From positions 24,693-88,692 of the forward strand of contig CAZSGE010000008.1 in NCBI GenBank assembly GCA_964606325.1: 64,000 bases of DNA, given 5' to 3'. The stretch is from Berkiella sp964606325 (GTDB lineage: Bacteria; Pseudomonadota; Gammaproteobacteria; Berkiellales; Berkiellaceae). The notes beneath the pieces are model-generated. The model ran no database searches. It had not been told where the DNA came from and was given only the letters and a program-made list of their open reading frames with translations. Each line of letters begins with the position of its first letter. Position 1 is the stretch's first letter. This document shows positions 17,517 to 26,122 of the stretch, piece after piece. The translations under genes and the position numbers were made by a program.

Positions 17517-19463
17517 TTGAATATAACAAGCAAATCTAATGATTTTTCTCGTTTTGATGCGAGAAAATCCCACAACACTAAAGAAATAGTAGTTAGTGCT
17601 CAATCGCAAAAAATAATAGATGCCTGCAAGACCCAAAACCTCTCGATGCTAAAAACCTACTATGAACAAGGTGTTGATTTTAACAAGATTTATGATACTT
17701 ATGGCGATACTTTACTACATATTGCTATTAATTATGATAAAACTGAGAGTTTTAAAGCACTCTTGAGTTATGGTGTCAATATTGAAAATACCTCTAAATA
17801 TGATGGCACCACCGCACTTAATTATGCTGTCATGTCAAATAAGCCTTATTACGTTCAGCAATTAATTGATCTCAATGCCAATATCAACACACGTGATGAT
17901 GATGGTTTTACGCCCTTAAATAACGCTGCTTACTTTGAAAGATATGAGATCTTAAAAACGTTACTTAAACACCCCTTAATTGATGTTAATACGCCGTCTG
18001 ACAGTACGGCTTCGCCATTGTATTTTGCTTTTATGGATGGACGAATGGATGTTGTTGAGCAGATTGTTAAGCATCCTTCCTTTGATGTTGAGTTTGCGCT
18101 TATCCTTGAAAACGATGCTGAAACTTACGAACTAAAAGATTATCTACATTCTTTGCCAAATGCATTAAATAATGATTTTGAGTTGTTAGATCTTTATCAA
18201 CAAGTAAAATTGTTTGCTTTAAAATATGATTTCGATGGTTGCTTGCCATTTTCTCAATTGAAGGATCATGGATTTAACTGTTTTGATCTTTCAGGTTACG
18301 CTAACAGAGAGGGTACACAAGGTGTAGCTTATGCTTTTGATAATTTTTACGAGAATATTGTTCGCCCCAGTAGCCTTCCTATTTGGGCGCAGCAAGCCTT
18401 TGTAGGCATTAAAGAGTCATTACAATTTAGTGCGAGCATTTTTGAACCAGCTGCATATCTTAACAAAATTAAATTAGGTGAAACGGTTATCATACCTTCA
18501 GGTTGGGATGGCCACTCTATTACTTTTGTTATTCAAGATGATAAGTTGTACCGATGTAATCGCGGTCATCTCAGTGATGGTATTCATGGTATTGAAGAGT
18601 TTTTGATAACAAAACCAGAAAATATTACAGTAGATTTAATAGGTAAAATGTTAGCTGCTGAAGGCGAGCCGTACTATTTTCAGTATGGCCTTGTTAATAC
18701 TTTAGGTTTAGAAAAGATTGGTGTTGTAGAAAATCCTACACAGATAGTTGGAAACTGTGTATGGACTTCTCTAGAGACCGGTGTTGAAGCATCTCTGATA
18801 AACAATTTCTTAGAGCAGGGTTTAAATACCACTGAAGCACATAGTTTAGCAAAAGATACCTTTTTACTGTGGGAAGAGTTTGATCTAAACTTTACGATGA
18901 AAGAAGTGGTGAAAAATCCAAGCTTATTTAGTGAGAATAAGGTTTTGGATGATTTGCTCATTCATGCGCTTGATAACTTTCATGATCCAGAGAGCATCAC
19001 AGATGTGCAAAGAGGTGTTGTTGCATTGGAGCATTTAGAGGATCCACTTGTATTTGAAACCTTTGATAAGCTATTTGGTCAAGATTTAATAAAATATGAT
19101 CCTTTAAGTTATTCTTCCATTAGTTACATGAAGCCGTATACTCCTACTGAGCAAGGTTACTTGAACTATCTAACAAATTGGTTTTCAAGTCCAATTTCAT
19201 CATCTAGTTCTAACCCTGCAATGAAAGAATTTGAAACATTTCTAAAAGCTTGCGATAAATATCGTCAAGAGCATGCAGATAATTTATTGGATATTACTGA
19301 TATTTTAGATGTATCAAATACTAAAGCGCTGGAAGCTTTGTTCAATAAATTTTCTGATAATTTTAGCGAAGTTAAACAAGACATCATCCAAGGTGAATTG
19401 CCTATTTTACCAGTAATGCCAATGATCCTCACCACAGAGGAACAGGTTGTTTTTGTAGCATAG
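17517..19463 (+). CDS. Ankyrin-repeat protein with conserved GWxxH / NCxW domain
   Basis: A 648-residue putative effector. The N-terminus has at least three or four ankyrin repeats (YGDTLLHIAINY, DGTTALNYAVMSN, DGFTPLNNAAYF, about residues 60-175). The C-terminal half shares a domain with the three tandem genes at 36227-42381: ETVIIPSGWDGHSITFVI (His about 333), an Asn 15 residues later, then VGNCVWTS (Cys about 414) followed by a helix GVEASLINNFLEQ and LWEEFDLNFTMKEVV. A His-Asn-Cys order suggests a clan-CE-like thiol hydrolase or transferase; this is inference. The start is TTG at 17517 with AGGGA upstream. There is no signal peptide or membrane segment. The C-terminus is hydrophobic (EEQVVFVA), compatible with a type IVB secretion signal. 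It is more diverged than the tandem copies are from each other. Confidence 0.75.
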   Translation: MNITSKSNDFSRFDARKSHNTKEIVVSAQSQKIIDACKTQNLSMLKTYYEQGVDFNKIYDTYGDTLLHIAINYDKTESFKALLSYGVNIENTSKYDGTTALNYAVMSNKPYYVQQLIDLNANINTRDDDGFTPLNNAAYFERYEILKTLLKHPLIDVNTPSDSTASPLYFAFMDGRMDVVEQIVKHPSFDVEFALILENDAETYELKDYLHSLPNALNNDFELLDLYQQVKLFALKYDFDGCLPFSQLKDHGFNCFDLSGYANREGTQGVAYAFDNFYENIVRPSSLPIWAQQAFVGIKESLQFSASIFEPAAYLNKIKLGETVIIPSGWDGHSITFVIQDDKLYRCNRGHLSDGIHGIEEFLITKPENITVDLIGKMLAAEGEPYYFQYGLVNTLGLEKIGVVENPTQIVGNCVWTSLETGVEASLINNFLEQGLNTTEAHSLAKDTFLLWEEFDLNFTMKEVVKNPSLFSENKVLDDLLIHALDNFHDPESITDVQRGVVALEHLEDPLVFETFDKLFGQDLIKYDPLSYSSISYMKPYTPTEQGYLNYLTNWFSSPISSSSSNPAMKEFETFLKACDKYRQEHADNLLDITDILDVSNTKALEALFNKFSDNFSEVKQDIIQGELPILPVMPMILTTEEQVVFVA

Positions 19464-19476
19464 ACAGTTGCTAACG

Positions 19477-19509
19477 ATAGCGGTCATCCTATTGGCCGCT
19501 ATATTATTT
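19477..19509 (+). terminator. Probable intrinsic terminator
   Basis: The seven-base stem ATAGCGG / CCGCTAT (19477-19502) is followed by ATTATTT on the plus strand, between the convergent ankyrin gene and nudL. The T-tract is interrupted, so termination efficiency is uncertain. Confidence 0.55.
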
Positions 19510-19526
19510 AGCCAAGAATATCTCTC

Positions 19527-20138
19527 TTATCGCTTTGCAAAGCTTGCGAGTAATAACATCAAACCTGCCGTATATCCCCAAATGCGCTTTTGCTCAAAGT
19601 AGAGTTCAAAGTAATGGTGAGGAATGGGTGTATTCATATCAACTCGTTGGTAAAGGGTTGTGTTTAAAGCCATTTCTAAAGGTATTTCAAAAATTTCCTC
19701 TACTTCATGTTCACAGGCAACATGTGACAACGGGGGCTGGATAATCCCGATGATAGGGGTAATCAAAAATCCACTATAAGACGGCCAACTTCCTAAACTT
19801 GAAATGACTTCAATGTTTTTTGCCGCTAAACCTATTTCTTCCTGTGTTTCTCTTAAAGCGCAGCTTTCACTCGTTTCATTGGCCATGCATTTACCACCAG
19901 GGAAACTAATTTGTCCCCCATGGTGATGAAGATGTGAAGTGCGCACAGTTAATAAGAGGGTCGGTCTTTCTTTATGCATTACAATAGGAACGAGCACCGC
20001 TGCAGGGATGAGATTTTCTTGATAGGGTGGTAAGAATAAGGGAATTTCAGTTGCCACAAGCTTGAGAGCTTGATAAGTTTGTAATGGCGTTTGGCTCTGT
20101 AGCGTTTCAATGAGTTTGCTAATCATAGATTCGTTCAA
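19527..20138 (-). CDS. nudL: Nudix CoA pyrophosphatase-like hydrolase
   Basis: A 203-residue Nudix hydrolase. The Nudix box is complete: GKCMANE, seven residues, then RETQEEIGL (G-x5-E-x7-REUxEExGU), at about residues 81-103. Just before it HHHGGQISFPGG matches the signature of the CoA pyrophosphatase (NudL/YeaB, UPF0035) subgroup, which cleaves CoA to 3',5'-ADP and 4'-phosphopantetheine; hence the call. The start is TTG at 20138 with AAGGAT six bases upstream; an ATG four codons on is an alternative. It is divergent from the ABC exporter genes. The physiological substrate is inferred from subgroup membership. Confidence 0.85.
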   Translation of the reverse strand: MNESMISKLIETLQSQTPLQTYQALKLVATEIPLFLPPYQENLIPAAVLVPIVMHKERPTLLLTVRTSHLHHHGGQISFPGGKCMANETSESCALRETQEEIGLAAKNIEVISSLGSWPSYSGFLITPIIGIIQPPLSHVACEHEVEEIFEIPLEMALNTTLYQRVDMNTPIPHHYFELYFEQKRIWGYTAGLMLLLASFAKR

Positions 20139-20185
20139 ACGATATCCTTACATTTTTGGCAACAGTATATCAGGACATCCATAAC

Positions 20186-21058
20186 TTGTTATTAGAAATC
20201 AAAAACCTGACCAAACGCTATGCCAACTTAGTGGCTGTCGATGCGATATCCTTTGAAGTCCCACCCGGGATTTGTTTAGGTTTATTAGGACCCAATGGCG
20301 CTGGCAAGACGACAACGATTGAAATGATTGAAGGGCTCATTACGCCAACTTCAGGTCAGATCTTTTTTAAAGGGCAGCTTATTAACAATGACTTTAAACG
20401 CTATGCGGGTATTCAGCTTCAGCATACGGCCCTACAAGATTTTGTTACAGTTAAAGAAAATTTGGTTTTATTTAAAGCACTTTATGAAAGTCATATCAAT
20501 ATAGATGAGCTCATTGAGTTGTGTGGCTTGCAAGAATTTATTGATAGGGACACACGCAAAATTTCTGGCGGACAACGCCAGCGCTTATTGTTGGCGTTGG
20601 CATTAATTAATCAACCGCAGTTGCTCATTCTTGATGAACCAACCGTGGGGCTGGATCCGCAAGCAAGACATAATTTTTGGAAGCTGATTGACAAAATCAA
20701 AAAGCAACGTACAACCATCATTTTAACAACCCACTATATGGAAGAGGCATCACTATTGTGTGATGAGCTGGTCATTATGGATCACGGTAAAATCATTGCC
20801 AAAGGCTCGCCAAGTGAGTTGATTGCACAGAGATTCTCTAATTACCAAATACGTTTACCTAAAAATGGCATAAAGTCTTTACCTGGTAATGTTTCTCACA
20901 CTTTAATAGGTGATTACTTTGTGATTGATACCCAAAAAGTCGAAGAAACACTGAAAGCTTTAATGCAAGAGGGGGTTTCTTTAGATACGATTTCCATCTC
21001 TGAACATAATTTAGAAGATCTGTTTTTACATTTAACAGGGCACCAATTGAGGGATTAA
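20186..21058 (+). CDS. ABC-2 type exporter ATPase
   Basis: ATP-binding subunit of a two-gene ABC exporter of the DrrA/NodI/CcmA type. Walker A is GPNGAGKTTT, the signature is ISGGQRQRLLLALAL, Walker B is LLILDEPTVGLDP and the switch His is in LTTHYMEE. I prefer the TTG at 20186 (LLEIKNLTKRY) because AGGA lies ten bases upstream; a longer TTG start at 20156 is possible. It ends exactly where the permease begins. Such pairs export drugs, polysaccharides, lipids or peptides; the cargo cannot be read here. The peptide gene 116 bases past the permease is a possible but unproven cargo. Confidence 0.88.
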   Translation: MLLEIKNLTKRYANLVAVDAISFEVPPGICLGLLGPNGAGKTTTIEMIEGLITPTSGQIFFKGQLINNDFKRYAGIQLQHTALQDFVTVKENLVLFKALYESHINIDELIELCGLQEFIDRDTRKISGGQRQRLLLALALINQPQLLILDEPTVGLDPQARHNFWKLIDKIKKQRTTIILTTHYMEEASLLCDELVIMDHGKIIAKGSPSELIAQRFSNYQIRLPKNGIKSLPGNVSHTLIGDYFVIDTQKVEETLKALMQEGVSLDTISISEHNLEDLFLHLTGHQLRD

Positions 21059-22075
21059 ATGAAAAAAATCTTAGCCCTTTTGCATACACGCAATTTAGAA
21101 TTTGTTCGTGATAAAGAAGGAATGACCTGGAATCTGTTTGTGCCTTTATTTTTATTGTTTGCTTTGCAAATGATTTTTTCTGGGAATAGCCGCCCATTAT
21201 TTAATGTTGGTATCATTGGAGAGGCATCCACTCACATTAGCAAAGAACAAAGTTTGTTTACGCTACCTAATGTTAAATATCATTATTTTAATGATGAGTT
21301 GAAGGCAAAGAAGCAATTAGAGCAACATCAAATTGAGTTGTTGCTTAATGTGCGACAGGGAAATGAGAATTATTGGATTAATCAAAGTTCAGATAAAGGG
21401 CAATTTTTATCGCATTTAGTTCATGAGCATTATCCAGACTTTAAACGCCAAGAAATAATGGGTAAGCCGCTTCGCTATATCGATTGGGTATTGCCTGGAG
21501 TATTAGCCATAAACATGATGTATAGCTGTTTGTATGGTGTTGGTTATGGCATTATTCGTTATCGACGTATGGGCTATTTAAAGCGACTACACTCGACGCC
21601 CTTAACCGCGTTCGAGTTTTTGTCTGCACAAGTACTTTCTCGATTACTTATTACCCAAGTTGTGGTAATCGTGATTTTCTTTGGATGTTGGCTACTTTTT
21701 TCTCCTAGGATCCAAGGGAGCCTATTACAATTGTTGTGTCTCTCATTTGTTGGGGCATTATCTCTTATTAGCGTTGGTCTATTGATGAGCGCCAGAGGTC
21801 AAAGTGAAGAGTTATCACGTGGTCTTCTCGAAATGGCAGCCTGGCCGATGCTCATGTTATCAGGAGCATTTTTTACTTTAGAAGAAGCGCATCCCTTTTT
21901 AAAAACGCTGTCAAATGGTTTACCTTTAACACATATCGTTAGCGCTGCGCGTGAAATTTTGCTTTATGGCGCAACGTGGTCGGCGGTGAGTTTGCAGTAC
22001 ATAATCTTATTGGTGATGACCGCAGTGTTTTTACTGCTAGCATCGTTTTTATTTCGCTGGCAAAGTCATTCTTAA
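21059..22075 (+). CDS. ABC-2 type exporter permease
   Basis: Membrane subunit partnering the preceding ATPase; its ATG follows that gene's stop codon directly. The 338-residue protein has one N-terminal membrane segment (about 23-40), a soluble extracytoplasmic region of about 110 residues and then five to six membrane segments, the standard ABC2_membrane layout. Conserved features include LKRLHSTPLTAFEFLSAQ, a coupling-helix region, and the late segment GAFFTLEEAHPFLKTLSNGLPLTH. Acts in the inner membrane. No terminator is visible after it. Confidence 0.87.
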   Translation: MKKILALLHTRNLEFVRDKEGMTWNLFVPLFLLFALQMIFSGNSRPLFNVGIIGEASTHISKEQSLFTLPNVKYHYFNDELKAKKQLEQHQIELLLNVRQGNENYWINQSSDKGQFLSHLVHEHYPDFKRQEIMGKPLRYIDWVLPGVLAINMMYSCLYGVGYGIIRYRRMGYLKRLHSTPLTAFEFLSAQVLSRLLITQVVVIVIFFGCWLLFSPRIQGSLLQLLCLSFVGALSLISVGLLMSARGQSEELSRGLLEMAAWPMLMLSGAFFTLEEAHPFLKTLSNGLPLTHIVSAAREILLYGATWSAVSLQYIILLVMTAVFLLLASFLFRWQSHS

Positions 22076-22121
22076 AATAAATTAGCCAATTAAGTTACTA
22101 AAGGTTGTTTACGAGACAGAG

Positions 22122-22151
22122 TTGACATGATTTTCACAGTATGCGAGTATT
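22122..22151 (+). promoter_or_regulatory. Possible promoter of the bacteriocin-like gene
   Basis: A perfect TTGACA (22122-22127) lies 70 bases before the peptide ORF. The -10 is poor: AGTATT at 22146-22151, with an 18-base spacer, is the best candidate. A separate promoter would let the peptide be expressed independently of the ABC genes. Confidence 0.35.
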
Positions 22152-22191
22152 CACTCACTTTGTGGTCAAATCTATTTTATGAGGAATTAAC

Positions 22192-22503
22192 ATGAGAACT
22201 TTAAACATCGCTGAAATTGAAATGGTATCGGCCGCTGGCATTTCAGACAATTTTGCCTCAATAGGCGCCATTTCTGGTGGGATATTAGGCGCCGCTACAG
22301 GCGTATCCATTTCGGGGCCATTTGCAGCTTATGCCGGAATAATGGCTCTTGTAGGTTTACATGGGGCTGACTTGGGCGCTGCCATGCTGATTTCAGGCAC
22401 GTTTTTCGTGGGGGTTACAGCAATAGGGGCAGTTGGAGGGGCTGCTATAGGTTATGGATTAGGTAAAGCAGCGCAAATGGTTGCCGTTCAGGTGGTAAGC
22501 TAA
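22192..22503 (+). CDS. Bacteriocin-like peptide with colicin V-type leader
   Basis: A 103-residue peptide precursor. The first 15 residues, MRTLNIAEIEMVSAA, align without gaps to the colicin V leader (MRTLTLNELDSVSGG): MRTL, E8, hydrophobic residue 9, acidic residue 10, V12 and S13 agree, with Ala-Ala in place of Gly-Gly at the cleavage site. The remaining 88 residues are very rich in Gly, Ala, Ile and Val with repeated small-residue spacings (ISGGILGAATG, GGAAIGYGLG), typical of membrane-inserting class II bacteriocins and microcins. The ribosome binding site GAGGA is ideal, six bases from the ATG. No immunity gene or C39 peptidase-containing exporter lies beside it. It could instead be a small membrane protein that happens to match the leader. 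Confidence 0.68.
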   Translation: MRTLNIAEIEMVSAAGISDNFASIGAISGGILGAATGVSISGPFAAYAGIMALVGLHGADLGAAMLISGTFFVGVTAIGAVGGAAIGYGLGKAAQMVAVQVVS

Positions 22504-22519
22504 AGCAGATGAATAAATA

Positions 22520-22584
22520 TGCAAGTATATTGAATATATTTGCACAATATGGTCTAATTTAGCCATTATTATTAAATGATGGCT
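22520..22584 (+). repeat. Two short intergenic inverted repeats
   Basis: Between the peptide gene and the APC transporter gene are an AT-rich imperfect palindrome (22520-22544, arms TGCAA / TTGCA) and a hairpin (22561-22584, AGCCATTAT / ATGATGGCT, loop TATTAA). Neither is followed by a T-run. The second ends 11 bases before the transporter start, so it could affect translation initiation or be a weak transcription stop. Confidence 0.4.
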
Positions 22585-22595
22585 AAAGGTGCCTT

Positions 22596-23978
22596 ATGAC
22601 TACCTCCAAAAAATTCCTAGGCGTGTTTTCGCTAGCGCTTATTAATGTTGCCGCTATAGTTAGCTTAAGAAATCTTTCTTTTATGGTGGAGTATGGTTTT
22701 GCCGCCATCTTATTTTACATTGTTGCTGCCTTGCTATTTTTTATCCCAACAGCGCTTGTGTGTGCTGAGTTAGCTACAGCTTGGCCAGAAGCGATTGGGA
22801 TCTATGGCTGGGTAACAAGAGCCTTTGGTACGCGGATTGGTTTTTTTGCTCAATGGATGAATTGGATGTTTTCAATTGCATCCTTTCCAACGGTGCTTAC
22901 CTTTTTAGCGGCAACTATTGCTTATTTAATTGATCCTGCTTTGGCTCAGAATAAACATTTTATGTTTTTTGCGATTGTTGGCATTTTTTGGACTTTAACA
23001 TTACTTAACTTTTTAGGCATGAAAACATCCGCTGCTGTCTCAACCATTGGTGCATTTTTAGGTACAGTTCTTCCCGGTTTATTAATTATTGTTTTAGCAG
23101 CCATTTGGCTATTTATGGGGAAACCGATTGAGCTTGAAATGTCTACTGCTGCATTAATACCTGATTTTTCTTTAGGGAATGTGGTTTTCTTTGGTGCTGT
23201 GGTTTTAGGCTTGGCAGGCATGGAGATGTCAGCGTTTTATGCAAACGAAACGGAGCATCCTAAAAAAGTTTACCCTAAAGCAATTTTACTTTCGACTATT
23301 TTAATCTTGGGTATTTCCATTTTGGGCTCTTTATCGATGGCGGTCGTCGTTCCAAAGATCAGTATTGTCTCTGGCGTGATGCAAGTATTTAATGTCTTTT
23401 TCACAGATTTTGGTATGGGATGGGCTGTGAAGCTAATTGCGCTGATGGCGATTGTTGGCTCATTTGCTGGTAATAATACTTGGATTATTGGACCTGCTAA
23501 AGGGTTGCATCATGCGTTAGAAACGGGAGCAATGCCAGCTTGGTTATCTAAGAAAAATAAAAAGGATCAGCCTGTTGCCATTTTATTGTCACAAGCGGTT
23601 TTAGGTACATTGTTGGCATTAGCATTTTTTATTATGCCATCAGTGGATGTGGCTTTTTGGTTGGTTACGGCCATTACCACGCAATTTGCGATGGCAATGT
23701 ATATTTTGGTTTTTGCAGCAGCGATTAAACTTAGATTAAACCATCCTGAAGTGATAAGACCTTATAAAATACCGGGCGGCTTTTTGGGCTTAAGCTTGAT
23801 TGCTGGTAGTGGCATCATAGTTTGTGCTTTGTGTATTGCATTAGGCTTTATGCCACCAGATCAATTTAAAGATGCACTTTCTTTAAAACACTTATTAGTA
23901 TTCGAAGGTTACTTGGTTGGTGGACTTATTTTGTTCAGCTTGCCTGCTGTGTTATGTCATCGCAAGATATGTAGTTAA
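22596..23978 (+). CDS. APC-superfamily amino-acid transporter
   Basis: A 460-residue inner-membrane permease with about 12 membrane segments. The N-terminal region GVFSLALINVAAIVSLRNLS and the CAELATAWPEAIGIYGWV segment are those of the amino acid/polyamine/organocation superfamily, closest in style to glutamate:GABA antiporter-like members common in Legionellales. Tandem AGMEMSAFYANETEHPKKVY in the middle of the protein is also typical of that branch. The exact amino acid cannot be determined. It stands alone between the peptide gene and the prp cluster. Confidence 0.85.
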   Translation: MTTSKKFLGVFSLALINVAAIVSLRNLSFMVEYGFAAILFYIVAALLFFIPTALVCAELATAWPEAIGIYGWVTRAFGTRIGFFAQWMNWMFSIASFPTVLTFLAATIAYLIDPALAQNKHFMFFAIVGIFWTLTLLNFLGMKTSAAVSTIGAFLGTVLPGLLIIVLAAIWLFMGKPIELEMSTAALIPDFSLGNVVFFGAVVLGLAGMEMSAFYANETEHPKKVYPKAILLSTILILGISILGSLSMAVVVPKISIVSGVMQVFNVFFTDFGMGWAVKLIALMAIVGSFAGNNTWIIGPAKGLHHALETGAMPAWLSKKNKKDQPVAILLSQAVLGTLLALAFFIMPSVDVAFWLVTAITTQFAMAMYILVFAAAIKLRLNHPEVIRPYKIPGGFLGLSLIAGSGIIVCALCIALGFMPPDQFKDALSLKHLLVFEGYLVGGLILFSLPAVLCHRKICS

Positions 23979-24088
23979 TCAACATTGGAATCTGTTTCTG
24001 TAGTTGGATATGTTTTGGCGGTATAGAATGGAAAAATTGGGTCGGCCCGATGCGTCGGCCCTCTTTAAACCGACAAAAGGAACCAGAC

Positions 24089-24985
24089 GTGAAGGATCAC
24101 CCAGGGCAGCGATTACGCCAAGCCATTATTGATGAAAAACCCTTACAACTCCCCGGTGTTATCAATCCTTATGCTGCTAAACTGGCCGAAAGTGTTGGCT
24201 TTAAAGCCTTGTACTTATCTGGCGCTGGCATTGCCAACGCAAATTTTGCTTTACCCGATTTAGCGATGACCTCACTAAATGATGTGGTTACTTGTGTTGA
24301 GCATACAGCCAACGCTACACCTTTACCGTTGCTGGTCGATGCTGATACAGGTTGGGGAAGCCCTTTGAATGTGAGGCGTAGCTTTCAATTGCTTTCACAA
24401 GCTGGCGCTGCTGGAGCCCACATTGAAGATCAAACCGAATCGAAGCGCTGTGGTCATCGACAAGGCAAACAATTAATTAGCACCCATGAAATGGTGGCAA
24501 AAATACAAGCGGCAAAAGAGGGGGCCAATCATGATTCTTTTGTTGTCATGGCCAGAACGGATGCGTTTGCCGTAGAAGGTGAAAAAGGAGCAATCGATCG
24601 CGCGCTGGCTTATCAAGCTGCTGGTGCTGATGCGTTATTTATTGAGGCGTTAACCACCTTGGAACAATATGCCAAATTTACCAAAGCCTTAAAAGTACCT
24701 GTGCTTGCCAATATTACTGAATTTGGCAAAACGCCTTTGTTTACAAAACAAGAACTTGCAGGCGTTGGTGTGTCAATTATTTTATATCCCTTAAGCGCAT
24801 TTCGTGCAATGAATGCTGCGGCATTAAAAGTGTTCACCGCAATACGCGCACAAGGCACCCAGCAATCAGTAATTGAACTCATGCAAAATCGAAATGAGCT
24901 GTATCACTTTTTAAATTACGAAAAGTATGAAAAGGAACTCGATAGCTACTTTAAAATAATGGAGCAAGAAAATGGCGACAACTAA
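24089..24985 (+). CDS. prpB: 2-Methylisocitrate lyase
   Basis: Last step of the 2-methylcitrate cycle: splits 2-methylisocitrate to pyruvate and succinate. From the GTG at 24089 (AAAGGA seven bases upstream) the protein is 298 residues, close to E. coli PrpB (296); the ATG at 24050 would add 13 atypical residues. Family motifs: LPGVINPYAAKLAE, the metal-binding DADTGWG, the active-site KRCGHRQGK loop containing the catalytic Cys, and ARTDA. It overlaps prpC by 14 bases. No PrpR regulator is adjacent. Confidence 0.95.
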   Translation: MKDHPGQRLRQAIIDEKPLQLPGVINPYAAKLAESVGFKALYLSGAGIANANFALPDLAMTSLNDVVTCVEHTANATPLPLLVDADTGWGSPLNVRRSFQLLSQAGAAGAHIEDQTESKRCGHRQGKQLISTHEMVAKIQAAKEGANHDSFVVMARTDAFAVEGEKGAIDRALAYQAAGADALFIEALTTLEQYAKFTKALKVPVLANITEFGKTPLFTKQELAGVGVSIILYPLSAFRAMNAAALKVFTAIRAQGTQQSVIELMQNRNELYHFLNYEKYEKELDSYFKIMEQENGDN

Positions 24986-26108
24986 AACGGGTGGTTTGGC
25001 AGGTGTGGTTGCAGGACAAACAGCCATCTGCACGGTGGGCCATACCGGCAGTAGTTTGCATTATCGCGGTTATTCAATCGTTGATTTAACAACGCATGCC
25101 ACATTTGAAGAAGTTGCTTACCTATTGATATATGGTGCACTACCAAATGTACAGCAGTTAAACCAATATAAACAAAAGCTAAAAGCCTTATGTGGTTTGC
25201 CTCCAGAGCTGACGCATTTATTAGAAGATATGCCTTCAACCACACATCCTATGGATGTGTTGCGTACTACATGTTCAATGTTGGGCACATTAGAGCCTGA
25301 GACTAAAGAGCATAATGCCAAAGACATAGCAGATAGGTTACTAGTGGTTTTTCCCGCTGCATTATTGTATTGGTACCATTTTCATAAAGATGGAAAACGA
25401 ATAGATGTGAACGTCGATGCGAATAATATCGGTGAATATTTTCTAAAATTATTACATGGTAAGCAATTTGATAGTAAAACAGCATTATCGCAATTAATGA
25501 TAAAGACCATGGATGTATCATTAATTTTATATGCCGAGCATGAATTTAATGCCTCAACTTTTGCAGCGAGAGTCTGTAGTGCAACGCTTTCCGATATTTA
25601 TTCTGCTATTACGGCAGGGATTGGTACCTTGCGCGGCCCATTACATGGTGGCGCTAATGAAGCAGCTATGGAGTTAATTCAAGAGTATGATTCTGTAGAG
25701 GCATCCCAAAAGGGAATAATGCAAAAATTACAGGATAAAGCGCTGATTATGGGCTTTGGTCATCGTGTTTACACAATATCTGATCCGCGGTCAGATATCA
25801 TCAAAGCAAAATCCAAAGCCTTAAGTGAAATGTTAAACGATAAGAAATTGTATGCTATTTCCGAATCTATCGAAAAAATCATGTGGGATCAAAAAAAGTT
25901 GTTTCCCAATTTAGATTTTTATAGTGCTACGGCATATCATTTTTGCAATATACCCACCAGTATGTTTACCCCCATTTTTGTGATTTCACGCACTACAGGT
26001 TGGGTGGCCCATTGTATTGAGCAACGTAGCAATAATAAATTAATAAGGCCAACAGCAGAGTATACCGGCCCTGAGCCGCTGACTTTTGTGCCAATAGAAA
26101 AACGATAA
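24972..26108 (+). CDS. prpC: 2-Methylcitrate synthase
   Basis: Condenses propionyl-CoA with oxaloacetate to give 2-methylcitrate. The 378-residue protein belongs to the citrate synthase family, with AGQTAICTVGHTGSSLHYRG near the N-terminus, the catalytic His region GPLHGGANEAAMELI, the second His in MGFGHRVY and the catalytic Asp in PNLDFYSATAYHF. The GLAGVVAGQTAI N-terminus and length fit PrpC rather than GltA (about 430). The start codon lies inside the 3' end of prpB with GGAG just upstream, so translation is coupled. Confidence 0.95.
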   Translation: MATTKTGGLAGVVAGQTAICTVGHTGSSLHYRGYSIVDLTTHATFEEVAYLLIYGALPNVQQLNQYKQKLKALCGLPPELTHLLEDMPSTTHPMDVLRTTCSMLGTLEPETKEHNAKDIADRLLVVFPAALLYWYHFHKDGKRIDVNVDANNIGEYFLKLLHGKQFDSKTALSQLMIKTMDVSLILYAEHEFNASTFAARVCSATLSDIYSAITAGIGTLRGPLHGGANEAAMELIQEYDSVEASQKGIMQKLQDKALIMGFGHRVYTISDPRSDIIKAKSKALSEMLNDKKLYAISESIEKIMWDQKKLFPNLDFYSATAYHFCNIPTSMFTPIFVISRTTGWVAHCIEQRSNNKLIRPTAEYTGPEPLTFVPIEKR

Positions 26109-26122
26109 TGACAGGAGAATGA

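Noticed and set aside
24041..24060. Repeated GTCGGCC just before prpB
   Set aside because: A short direct repeat only; it is neither a clear operator nor an inverted repeat, and the region is inside the mis-extended 5' part of the prpB frame.
24050..24088. Longer prpB start at ATG 24050
   Set aside because: It would add 13 residues not seen in PrpB, while the GTG at 24089 has a well-placed AAAGGA.
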